From the NCBI GenBank assembly GCA_964017235.1, contig OZ024931.1:21676189-21740188 (forward strand): DNA of 64,000 nucleotides, written 5' to 3'. This document shows, piece after piece, positions 45,095 to 55,112 of this stretch. The DNA comes from Sabellastarte sp. h YS-2021 (lineage: Eukaryota > Annelida > Polychaeta > Sabellida > Sabellidae). The notes below the pieces were generated by a model that saw only the letters and a list, made by a program, of their open reading frames with translations, made no database searches and was not told where the DNA came from. Positions within the stretch are counted from its first letter, which is position 1. The number at the start of each line of letters is the position of its first letter. The position numbers were made by a program, and so were the translations under genes.

Positions 45095-45984
45095 ACTAGA
45101 CCTATGCATTGGAGAACCGATGCAAATTTATATCCACTGGGAAGACAACTCACCAAAGCTAGTGAACCATCGTTTGACCTTGAAGGAGGGGACCAAGGCC
45201 AAATCTGTCCACATCAGAAGATTCCCAGCCCAAGATTTCCTACAGGCTGGTTTCACATTGCAAACCTCTAGGACCAATAATAAGCAAGTTATAAGCACTT
45301 TTAAGTTTCTTTATACTCGTTTGACCTTGAAAGAGGGGCCCAAGGCCAAATCTGACCACATCAGAAGATTCACAGACCATGATTTCCTATAAGTTCCTTT
45401 CACATTGCAAGCCTCTATGACCATTAAAAAGCGAGTTATAAGCACTTTTATGTTTGGCTATCCTCGTTTGACCTTGAAGGAGGGGTCCAAGGTCAAATCT
45501 GACCACACCAAAAGATTCCCAGCCCATGATTTACTATACTCATAATAGGTTAGTTCCATATTGCAAACCTCAAGGAGCAATAATAAGGGAGATATAGGCA
45601 CTTTTAAAGTCAGCAACATGAGGTACTTTAGCATTCTGTGGATGACCTTGAATGAGGAGCTTCAAGGTTAAATGTCTGCAAGGTTGTAGAGGACATGTAT
45701 ATCTGTTATACATATCAACTATGAAGAGATTCAACCTTCTACAGAAAAAGGTAGACAATTTTCAAAGAAATGCCCACGGGCAGCCATCTTGTTTTTCTGA
45801 ATTTGGCTAATTTCAGTCCCAGAGAAGCTTACCTCCTAATGAAGATATTCTGCAAATTTGGTGAACCTAGCTGGTGTAGTTTTCCTCTGAGAGTGTTAAT
45901 GTCGAAAATCCCTCTACGTGCTGCGGCAGTGGTGTAGCGAACGCTAAAGCAAAGTATTTGCCAGATGCTTCCGGTGGATACAAT
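45095..45984 (+). mobile_element. Hairpin-ended element with array F (short copy)
   Basis: Left end ACTAGACCTATGCATT followed by GGAGAACCGATGC and 'tatatccact'; right end 'agatgcttccggtggatacaat' at 45963-45984. Both match the ends of 27908-29810, but only about three F monomers lie between (45165-45680), against about ten in the other copy. The hairpins are more degraded here. Confidence 0.75.
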
Positions 45985-46399
45985 TAATTTATCGCCTCTT
46001 AAAAAGGCTTCTAAAATGTTCACTGTTTGGACTTTTTGGGGTTGTAATACATCTATAGTTTGCGCATGTGTCAATGCACATATAAATCAAAAGAAATGCA
46101 TGATATGAAACGGGTAATAACCACAAGTAAGGATTTTGTGTCCAAGGTGTGCCAAGTTAAGGTGGGAAGCAGTATATGTATTAATATCTGATGCTTTTCA
46201 CAATAAAATATGAAAAAATAGTGGAGGAACATTCAATGATTGTGTCCTTTATAAAATGCTTGTTTTGACATGAATATCAGAAAATGACAAAATATATAAT
46301 GACTCATTCATACTCTTCTGTGAGTTTTTGAATTTTGCTGCAAATGTTTGTCCTTAGTACTCTGTAAATGGTCCTCGTATGTCGGGGCTCTGTGTTAAC

Positions 46400-46605
46400 A
46401 CAACTGGCTTGAGCCATGAGCTTCACTTCGCTAGGACAATGGTAAGGGCTGTGAACTGGTAACTCTGACCATTCACATGAAACCTCAGATATTTTCTGGA
46501 CCTTGAACTTATCGGGATGTGGAATTAAGCATCGCTGAAGTCCAAGGAGGTGACCCACTCTCCTTGCTGAAGGGAGAGTCTTATTGTTTCTGGAGTGAAT
46601 TGTAA
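46400..46605 (-). pseudogene. Fragment of a DIRS-type reverse transcriptase
   Basis: The minus strand reads PETIRLSLQQGEWVTSLDFS, closely matching PETIRTSLQQGEWVTSVDFK of the complete DIRS at 13561-19954. Positions 46440-46540 further encode pieces like IPISSRSRKYLRFHVNG in a shifted or stop-containing frame. Only this RT segment survives. It derives from a different, diverged DIRS copy. Confidence 0.85.
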
Positions 46606-47098
46606 TGTTAATTTGCAAATTGGTGTCTGATTTTGTGTCAAACCATGTTTTATTTTGTAAAAACACCAATGAGTTTTGCAAGGGGCCAAGTTGGAAATCT
46701 TACACTGCATGAATAGTGAATACTAATGTGCAAGAATGAAGCATGCGGTGATATCGACGATATTACGTTTTCACCATTTCGTTATGAAACAGTTTGAAAT
46801 TGATGTATTATGATTGTAACTTGTATTTATTTACCTTTTTGGTGACATATACTGTTATCCTTGTTGTATATGATTGCTGTAAGTGGTTTGTATTGTATCC
46901 TCATGTCAATGTGCACAGAGGAAGTTGTCACTTCAAAGTTTGGGAGAATACTAAATTTTAGACCAATAGGATTTCTTGTTTTAATTTTACAGGTGCAGAC
47001 TTTGAGTTATTCTCCCATGTCTGGGATTTCTCTATAAAAGCAGGGTGAATTGTGTCATTCTTTGCTGAATTGGTATAGGTAGCAGGAGACAGACATGT

Positions 47099-47557
47099 CA
47101 GGGTAAAACCTGGTATTTTCTTCTGTTGTTAGATTTTAGGAATGTCAGGGTAAAACCTGCATGGTATTATTTTCATAGGTTGCAGGGAAAGTTGCAAGAT
47201 GACTTTGGTAACATTGTAGGGAAAGGAGAATGTTCTATACATAATTTCTGTTTGACTTCAGGGTAAAACCTGTTTGGAAATTTACTTTAAAGTATCATGA
47301 TATTTTAACTGTTTATTTCAGGGGAAGTTGGGTTTCATTTAATACTTTGCTGCTTGTTGTATTTAACTCTGTTTGAATGAATTAATGATGAAGTAGTTTG
47401 TATTTATTCCTAGTGGCAGGGTAAAACCTGACAAGAATTGAATGGATTGAAGTGTTATAATTGCATGTGGTTGATTGCGCCTGATGTATTGATTTCAGTA
47501 TAGGTTTCAGGCTGAATGCCGGTGATTTGATTAATGTTTCATGGGGTAAAACCCATG
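47099..47557 (+). repeat. Five small hairpins with a constant GTAAAA loop
   Basis: CAGG-GTAAAA-CCTG occurs at 47099-47112, 47146-47159, 47259-47272 and 47417-47430. A fifth, CATGGG-GTAAAA-CCCATG, is at 47540-47557. The loop is invariant while the stem of the last differs on both arms, so pairing is kept. Spacing is irregular (about 47, 113, 158 and 123 bp), so this is not a simple tandem repeat. Confidence 0.75.
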
Positions 47558-47677
47558 ACTAATTGAATTCATTTCAATTCATTTCATTAGGTACTGAATC
47601 TACTATGGTACTTGATAAAGGATGGAACCAGTGTTTTGACATAGAGTATGATCCAAGGTCTAAGTGTTAGTAGACAG

Positions 47678-48194
47678 TAGTGCTGGGAGATCGCTTGGAT
47701 TTTTCCTGTCGAAGTTCGTATCGGACATTTGTAACCAAACTTCGAACATTTCCGATTATGGAGTTGAAGTGTAAAAAAGACAGATAAAATATTAATATTA
47801 AATTATATCAAGTAAAATACACACAAATTGCCACAAATATGACCAAAATATAATCTAAAAGCCATTCACAGACGTCTCCCTCACTAACAGACCATGCTTG
47901 ATGTATCCTCACTTGTGATTGGCTGATTTTGATTACCTTGACAACAGTGGGAAAACCCCAAGGTGTTTCTATTTACGTTATTTTTATTGCATTCACGGCT
48001 AGTTTTGTGATTTTAACTGATGGATATTTCAGATTTTTACAAAATATTATTAAGGTTAGTATTTTATTGTGACCAAAAGGCTGCAAAGAAATGGATTTAG
48101 CAAATATCGGTTTTACTTAAAGTTTGCCGATCATTGATTGGCAATGAGCCAGCGAGCGATAATACCGAAGTTTGCAAACATCGTCCCAGCACTA
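47678..48194. mobile_element. Non-autonomous hAT-like element, family 3 copy 1
   Basis: 517 bp starting TAGTGCTGGGAGATCGC and ending TCGTCCCAGCACTA, with a perfect 8-bp duplication GTAGACAG (47670-47677 and 48195-48202). A second copy lies 70 bp away in opposite orientation. Confidence 0.9.
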
Positions 48195-48264
48195 GTAGAC
48201 AGTAGGTTTCCAGTGTTATGACTTGTTTTCAATTCTTTTAGTTGATTCTGGGGAATTATTTGAA

Positions 48265-48787
48265 TAGTGCTGGGACGATGTTCGCAAACTTCGGTATTAT
48301 CGCTCGCTGGCTCATTGCCAATCAATGATCGGTAAAATTTAAGTAAAACCGATATTTGCTAAATCCATTTCTTTGCAGCCTTTTGGTCACAATAAAATGC
48401 TCCGTAACCTTAATAATATTTTGTAAAAATCTGAAATATCCATCAGTTAAAATCACAAAACTAGCCGTGAATGCAATAAAAATAACGTAAATAGAAACAC
48501 CTTGGGGTTTTCCAACTGTTGTCAAGGTAATCATAAAATCAGCCAATCACAAGTGAGGATACATCAAGCATAGTCTGTTAGTGAGGGAGACGTCTGTGAA
48601 TGGCTTTTAGATTATATTTTGGTCATATTTGTGGGAATTTGTGTGTATTTTGCTTCATATAATTTAATATTAATATTTTATCTGTCTTTTTAACACTTAT
48701 TCTCCATAATCGGAAATGTTCGAAGTTTGGTTACAAATGTCCGATACGAACATCGACATGGAAAATCCAAGCGATCTCCCAGCACTA
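48265..48787. mobile_element. hAT-like element, family 3 copy 2, inverted relative to copy 1
   Basis: 523 bp starting TAGTGCTGGGACGATG and ending GATCTCCCAGCACTA, nearly the reverse complement of 47678-48194 throughout. Unlike copy 1, its flanks (tatttgaa and gtatataa) do not form an 8-bp duplication. The pair forms a ~1.1-kb inverted repeat with a 70-bp spacer. Confidence 0.88.
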
Positions 48788-49034
48788 GTATATAATATAA
48801 ATGTGATTTCTGATTATTTTTAATACTTTTGTGACGTTAGTGCTTGTACCAATTCAGCCCAGCAATTGCTGGTAAAATACTTGTTATATTTTGTAAATAA
48901 ATGTTCTCTTATGTGACATAAGGCTTTCTCTTGACATTAGTTCAACCCAAGACCCTTGGCACGTTACATGTATACCAACTTAACTGTTTCATTCTCACAA
49001 TGTAAATGTGAGCTGCTCAAAGGTTGGTGATGGT

Positions 49035-49503
49035 TAGACGTGGTTACTTCGGCTCTACTTTACTTGCATGTAGAGCCGTGGCACTACCCCACATAAAACT
49101 GGAGATTTGCATAAAATCATTTTCTGTTGAATAAAACTTGATAAAATGACTCAAAATATGGTTTGATATATTTAAAAGCAGTTGATATTAAGCCAAGGAC
49201 ACAACAAATACAATATGTGTATAATATATATGACATTTTATACAGCTTTTATAACAAAAGAGCATTTTCAAATTTTTGGAGAAATGGTCCAAAAAGTATT
49301 GAAAATGAGGAAATGTAATTTATTTTTTTGTTAAATATGTTTGCACGTTGGCAGACACTTAAGGTTAATGTGACAAAATAGTTGTGCGAACAGTTGTGTG
49401 TATAATTTTTATGGTATTTGTGTTTTATGCAAATCTCCAGTTTTATGTGGGGTCGTGCCACGGCTCTACATGCAAGTAAGTAGAGCCGAGGTAACCACGT
49501 CTA
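49035..49503. mobile_element. Mutator-like foldback/MITE with ~80-bp inverted repeats
   Basis: 469 bp. Both ends read TAGACGTGGTTAC, with inverted similarity extending about 80 bp (through 'aactggagatttgcataaa'), and each arm contains a further small palindrome around 'agagccg'. It is flanked by a perfect 9-bp duplication GGTGATGGT (49026-49034 and 49504-49512). Long inverted ends with 9-bp duplications are typical of Mutator-like elements. It lies about 135 bp inside intron 1 from exon 1's donor. Confidence 0.88.
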
Positions 49504-49637
49504 GGTGATGGTGAACAATGAGTCTGTAAATTAATTTTAATAAAACCTTAAATTAATACTCTTAGCTATTCACTTTATGTCAGGGTTCATTAAACAATGT
49601 TAAGATTTATTTATTAATATTGTATCATTGGTCTTAC

Positions 49638-49774
49638 CAGATGACATTTCTCCATACTATTTGTAATGGTGGCCTCTTCTGTACATGTGTTTCTTCAGTG
49701 ATTACTGGTTCCACTTCTGATGCATCATTGCTATCAATAAAAGCCCCTGAGCTTTCGATATTTCTTGGTGGCAT
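49638..49774 (-). CDS. SCD: Acyl-CoA delta-9 desaturase, first coding exon
   Basis: 137 nt from an ATG at 49774 to a donor gtaagac. It encodes MPPRNIESSGAFIDSNDASE, an acidic stretch, and then KRPPLQIVWRNVIW. 'P-Q-IVWRNV' is the conserved segment just before the first membrane helix of animal stearoyl-CoA desaturases, and the acidic variable N-terminus is also usual. A TGA lies in frame two codons upstream of the ATG, supporting this start unless an upstream splice joins there. The last two bases TG pair with the G of exon 2, giving NVIW|LAYLHLG across a ~15-kb intron. A 5' UTR exon or promoter was not identified. Confidence 0.93.
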
Positions 49775-51690
49775 GTTTCAATGTATTAAAGAATTTCCAC
49801 TAGTATAAATGGTTCACTCCTCTGCAGTACTTAAATCCACTGGTTACCGAGTACAATCAAAATACAGTTGCTCTTATATAGTAATCACTAGTCACTATGT
49901 ATTTGACAGTCTTATCAAAATGGTATTCAGTTATATCAGTTTCAAGTATATGTGTTTTCCAAATACACTCCACTGTAATGGAAAAACAAAAAGTTCTCTT
50001 CACTATCACACTTTGAAGTGTTTTGACAAGATGTGCTGATGAGTATGATGCACCATAATGTTCACGTGTAAAGCTTCGTCACTCCTTTGTGCAATGCTTC
50101 AACCACTCAAGATAATCTGTCTGATAGGTTTAAACACAGCCTTCCTCATCAGTAATACGTATGCGTATGCATTACATTACAATAACCATTTATTATCCAA
50201 AAAACTTTTCTGAAATACACGTGAACCTCCTTACGACTGGCACTCATTCCTGGTATGGCGTGACACAAGTCAACAGACGATCAGACCACAAGAAAACATC
50301 GTGGGCGATAACTCATTTCATGAAACATTTAATAACTGTTGAAAATAAAATACAGAAAAATCTAAATATATCAAAATAAAATATTACAAATATGTTTTGT
50401 TGTGTAAACCAAAAAATATTGAATTATGAGTGCGTTAAATACGGAAAACTTTCCAAAAAATTTCTGCTATATTATGACGTCATATGAAAAACTTGTAATA
50501 ATAGTCTGGTGCTTTGACTGCTTTACTCTGCAACAAAGGGTCAGGTACGGTCCAACATTTTGGACACTTGGCTTACAAAAAGTTACACCCAACAATAAGG
50601 ACGAAAAAAGTAAATATAATGTATTTCTAGTTAAGGGTTTTAGGTTGCTTTCAATACTGTGTAGGTTATATCACAATAGGAACTTGGAAGGGCATAGAAA
50701 AACAGTACATGCAGTGGGTAAAGGTTCTGTACTGTAAACTGCAGACCAACAGCAAGCAATTACCGGCTTTCCCACGGCTACCACTCTGCCACTATGGCCC
50801 CCTAAAACTGCTTTGTATGTACATTTTTTGCTGTCAAAGAAATAAACTGAGTGCCAAAAGACTTCATATTCTGAAAGGAACAAAATTGTTAGAAAAAGTG
50901 GACATATAAAAAATTGAACATTGCCACACTGTGGAGATAAAATGTTAAGGGTATTGATATGAGGTCGAGAATTTTTATATCTTTATATTCCTTTGCAAAG
51001 GCTATTATAATGTTTTATCAAAACATTATAACATAAAATAATTAAAATGCATATCACATAGTATATCCGACACAAAAACATATATTTCATAGCCTAAAAT
51101 TGGGTTAGATTAGATGACTATTTACCATGTTGCAAACTCAGGACACTGTTTTGAAACAGTGTGTATATAGAAGAAAGAAGAATAGAATATCTGCTTATCC
51201 TTCTAACATCTGAAGAGCAGTGGCTTCCAACAGTTACTGGTAATTATTTGGAATAAAATGCTTCTTTGTGAACTAAACAATAAATAAATATGTATTGATG
51301 AAATTTCCTATCTGTTTTTTAACTCAGGACATTTTTCAAAAACATGCTGTTTTCATTAACCACAGGGAAGAGTAATTTTTATTGCTTCCTGTCTCTATTG
51401 CTGTTTTGTAATATATAGTACTAAGTCATATTAAACAAGACATAACAGCTTTGGGATGAAGTAATCTTATGAATCATTTTTCAACACATGTAGAATATCA
51501 TATAGATTACGATATAACACAGATTATGATTTAATTGGGATTTGATTTATCTTTTGTTCTAGATCACATTCAACAGCCAGAGTCATATTGTGATAGATAG
51601 TTTATGGGTGGAGGAACCAGTGCATACTAGTTGGTCACGACTCTGCACTGTAAACCATTGGGCATCGGCAAGTAGCTACCAACTTTCCCA
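49775..51690. other. Upstream region of the desaturase gene
   Basis: About 1.9 kb upstream of the start codon, A+T-rich, including the 5' UTR and possibly the promoter. No convincing TATA/initiator pair or sterol/PPAR-type element could be pinned by eye. A SINE-related piece lies at 50655-50800. Confidence 0.4.
50655..50800 (-). mobile_element. SINE fragment
   Basis: The minus strand reads 'ccatagtggcagagtggtag', 'gggaaagccggtaattgctt', 'cagtttacagtacagaacct' and 'actgcatgtactg', matching the bodies of the SINE copies at 61010 and 63653. The B-box half of the tRNA head is missing. Confidence 0.7.
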
Positions 51691-51691
51691 C

Positions 51692-52062
51692 ATGCACTGA
51701 AAATTATTAATTTATCAAAATGGTGCCTAAAACAACAAGTTTCCTAAATGGCAAATTCAAATGCCATTTTCTTGTTGAATGATAGTCAAATGTTCATAAC
51801 TTATTGGTCAAATTAATTGAAAACTTATGACAAGCAAACTAGTGCACTTAAAATTAATTTCACAAGGCTGTGAGCAATAACAGGTGCCTGAAATGACAAA
51901 TTAATTGGACTATCAGGGTCATTTTCTTGTCATAAGTTTGTCAGTTAATTTGTCCAACAAGAAAATGACAAGTTTAAATTTGTCAGTTGGAAAATTTGTT
52001 GTTTTAGGCACCGTTTTGACAAATTATTGACAAATTAATATTTGTCAGAGGTTTTCAGTGTG
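51692..52062. mobile_element. Foldback/TIR element with CACTGAAAA ends
   Basis: Left end CACTGAAAATTATTAATTT, right end the inverse (ATTAATATTTGTC..TTTTCAGTG). 'atggtgcctaaaacaacaa' near the left is matched by 'ttgttgttttaggcaccgtt' near the right, so the inverted repeat covers about 60 bp. Inner repeats of 'attttcttgt' and 'atttgtcagtt' suggest further folding. No coding content or clear target duplication. Confidence 0.7.
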
Positions 52063-52074
52063 AAGTGCCCTGGC

Positions 52075-52140
52075 CAAGATTCGAACTGCCAACCTCAGAA
52101 GTTGAGGGCAAGCACTCTAACTGCTACACCTAGCCCCAAT
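52075..52140 (-). repeat. tRNA-like SINE head
   Basis: The minus strand reads 'ggctaggtgtagcagttaga' (A-box-like) and 'gttggcagttcgaatcttgg' (B-box GTTCGAATC). No acceptor-stem pairing good enough for a functional tRNA was found, so it is a tRNA-derived SINE fragment. Confidence 0.5.
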
Positions 52141-54159
52141 GATATAATTGAAATAATTTTCAATTTCGGAGGGGTGGATTATCAAACACTGAAACACTGA
52201 AACTTAGGAAATGCAATTTATTTAGGCTCAGTTATGTTTTCACATTGATGGCGATTTTAACCAAATAGTTGTGGAATGTATGGGTATAGCATAATGAATT
52301 TCTGGGGCTTTTGCAACTCTATCAATATATAAGTGACTCAACATGGTAAAATGCGGAAATTATCGCGTCGTGACCCAAATAGTTTTTAGAGGGAAAATTT
52401 GTGTTGAATAAAAAATGTGCATCAGCTTAAGTTTTGTAGATCTTCTATTATCCTTAAAATACGATTTTAATTTCAAATGTAAATGGTCAAACCAAATAAT
52501 ATTATGGTTAACTGACAATATTTCATTTTATAAGTGCCATGATAATTGGCTAATATAATTTGAATACATATAAAATTAATATTAACCGTTATTTAAAATA
52601 CATAAATCAAGATTGAGGCATCCAATATGCAAACAGCTTTATGCTTGCACTGTAAAACTTTTGGCAACAATTTACTCCAATTTCTTACTCCAATTTTTTA
52701 ATAAAGTATATTGAAACTAAAACAATTGGGTAGTTTTTACTTAAAATCTTGGAGTCATAGTACAAAATTATTAAGTTTGTATAACTTAAGAGTTTCTATA
52801 CTTAAACACTTTGTTTCAGGTCAACTTAAAATATCTGCGTAGTTTGCTCTTTTAAGTAATACACAAAAACACGGTTTGCAAATGCGCATGCGCAATTAGT
52901 CGTTGTCGCTTCCTTTAGCGAGTAAACAAACGATACTTTTGGCCAGGTACGTATATTTTCAAATACTTTGTAAAATCATTTATGCTTACTAGATAAATAA
53001 AATCTTAATGTGGAAATGTGTATCGTCCAGTGAATACTTATTCTGTATATTGATTTGAAAGTGTCATGTCAAAACTTTTACGTTTGTAGCAAATAAACCT
53101 AATTATCGCCCAGAGTATCTGGAATATACTTGGTCAGAAAGTAGACCGAGTTTCTGTCCCGTCGCCAATTGTTATTGATATACTGATGGACACAATGGCG
53201 AGGGACAGAGCTCACATGTACTTGTTTTCTGTGTAAATTTTGAACAGCATATTTGGTGACATTCTATCTATTTGAATTCTGTCTGGCGATAATTGGTACC
53301 CAGCGATAATTGGTAGCAAGGCAGTAGCCTTTTTATGGCACTTAATCTCTACTTAAAAGATGCAGGTATGTTAACTGGGCAAAGGTTTTAGCTTTTGGTC
53401 ATGATTTAGATATACCCTACCTGCTGTACTTAATAATAATAAGGGTAACAGACATGGTTTCTCATATTGTTCTCTATGAAGCAGCTGTAGGGAGCGCTTA
53501 CTTGTTTTCACATTAGTTCAACTGATCGCCGGTGCCGGATTATGGTATCCATTGAATAACTTCTTTGGTTTTGGAATTGTTTTTCCTTCCTTCTTTATTT
53601 AACTGTCCTGTAGGGATGTGAAAGTTTTATTGGGATACTTTGAGGTGTCCTTAAGCCTCACTTAAGAAAACCTTATGCATTTTTCTAACAACCCTGTCAA
53701 TCCACTTGCACCAGCCAAACTTGACATAAATATTAAGATTTGCCAAAGAAATATCCTGACTTTATGGTGACCTTACAGTAAACTGTAAATATTAACTCTT
53801 ACGGTGCTGTTGGCAACTACTGTTGACACAAGGGTAGAATGCGATGTCAACGTAATTTCTGAATGTTTCTGTGCACAAATATTTTGTGTCACACAAGTGT
53901 CAATCAAAGTGGTACATTTTGTCACATATTGGATTGATATGTACAAGTCTCAATCTTAATCTACGTCATTTTATATATTGTGAATATTTGTACCTGAATA
54001 CTTCAAAGTTAGGTACTTGGTGGCTTTAAATACCAGTACAGCAAGTAAAAAGAAAAAAAAAACACCTCATTTTTTGAGACAGATTGCTCAAGGGCAAGTA
54101 TATTAAAATCATATCAGATTTTGTTTCATATTCTTGTAACAAAACATTAGGGGTCCCCT

Positions 54160-54238
54160 CTGACTGAGAGGCCTGGGTTTGATTCCCAGTGATGTGTAAA
54201 TCAAGACATCATAGCTCAGTGATAGAGCACTCGGTCTG
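54160..54238 (+). repeat. Permuted tRNA-like sequence, copy 1
   Basis: The 3' half of a tRNA-like cloverleaf (CTGAG, then T arm CTGGG-TTTGATT-CCCAG, then TGATGT) comes before the 5' half (ACATCA, D arm GCTC-AGTGATA-GAGC, then CTCGG), joined by GTAAATCAAG. All four stems can pair: acceptor TGATGT/ACATCA, D, T and the anticodon stem CTGAG/CTCGG as the outer closing stem. A nearly identical copy lies inverted at 55032-55110. No mature acceptor CCA is encoded. It could be a dimeric SINE remnant or a genuinely permuted tRNA-derived unit. Confidence 0.65.
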
Positions 54239-54284
54239 CAAGCAAAGAGTATAGTATAACTGATGTGAAAACGATAGAGAAATT

Positions 54285-54400
54285 GAAAATATATATTTTA
54301 ACAAAATGCTCTAAATGCAACATTTTTCAAGTTATAAGTGATTTAGTGCATGATTTCATGAATTTTAATGCATTAAAAATTACTAAAAAAATTTATCAAA
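54285..54400 (+). repeat. Type C monomer fragment
   Basis: 'attttaacaaaatgctctaa', 'atgcaacatttttcaagtta' and 'tttagtgcatgatttcatga' match the last monomer of the C arrays (38815-38890 and 19957-20040). Confidence 0.75.
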
Positions 54401-55031
54401 AAAAAAAAGATAGATTCAGGTATCATACTCACACAAGAGAATCTACCTCTGGCCTAGTACATATATGAAAGATATGAGAGAAATCGCTGCAGTAGTCACT
54501 GAGAAAATTGTGATAAAGTGTTGAAATTTTCACACTTTGGTGGGGGTACCTCCCATGTAATGTCTCTAGCAAACAGACGAACAGACAGATTTGCATGCCT
54601 TGAACAATTTTTCATCCTTGATAGATAAGGTATCTTTTGAAAAAACAGCATGTCTCCTAAGGCCTTGTAATTTTGGCGAAGAAGTTGTTCACACGGACGC
54701 CCATGCCGCAGAGTGACGACATAATGTCAGCTGACATAAAAACACGTGTAGGTGTGCAACATCATGGAATAACCTTGAGTTGACCTTTGGCCCTGCTGCG
54801 GTGACTTTAACCTTTAAAAACTTTCCTCAGCCACATATGTAATTTTACTTAACTGTGCTATTTCCATTGACAGTTATAGTTCAATAAATACATTGTACAG
54901 CTTCATGAATTGCCTTGTATTTATGTTATGTGCATAATCATGATGTAAAAAAGGATTCATAATTACTACGGCAAGGTCTAAAGTCAGCGTAAATTTAAAT
55001 TAATATTATTTTGCATCCATTTGCATACACC

Positions 55032-55110
55032 CAGACTGAGTGCTCTATCACTAAGCTATGATGTCTTGATTTACACATCACTGGGAATCAAACCCAGGCC
55101 TCTCAGTCTG
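55032..55110 (-). repeat. Permuted tRNA-like sequence, copy 2 (inverted)
   Basis: The reverse complement of 54160-54238 with three differences in 79 positions. Here the outer stem is perfect and extended (CAGACTGAG against CTCAGTCTG, 9 bp). Relative to copy 1, the anticodon-arm change (CGG to CAG) improves pairing with CTGAG. On the minus strand it follows directly after the C-rich 3' part of an E element (cccgccgcc), the position where other elements carry their terminal hairpin. Confidence 0.65.
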
Positions 55111-55112
55111 AG

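Larger units (their letters stand above)
46815..48968 (+). mobile_element. Probable solo LTR, interrupted by two hAT copies
   Basis: Starts TGTAAC and ends GTTACA (6-bp inverted ends typical of LTRs). A TATA-like box 'ctataaaag' lies at about 47031 and a poly-A signal AATAAA at about 48897, placed as in a U3-R-U5 unit. Removing the two hAT copies leaves about 1.0-1.1 kb. The segment after the TATA box holds repeated small hairpins (47099-47557). No clean 5-bp target duplication was found, and neither internal retroviral-type genes nor a second LTR is nearby, so this call is tentative. Confidence 0.5.

Noticed and set aside
46804..48973. TGTAT as a target duplication of the proposed LTR
   Set aside because: On the left it is separated from TGTAAC by six bases, so it does not abut the element; the duplication is not claimed.
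54201..54240. Ordinary tRNA gene starting at the D-arm half
   Set aside because: No T arm follows downstream; the T arm lies upstream, so it is treated as permuted or SINE-derived.
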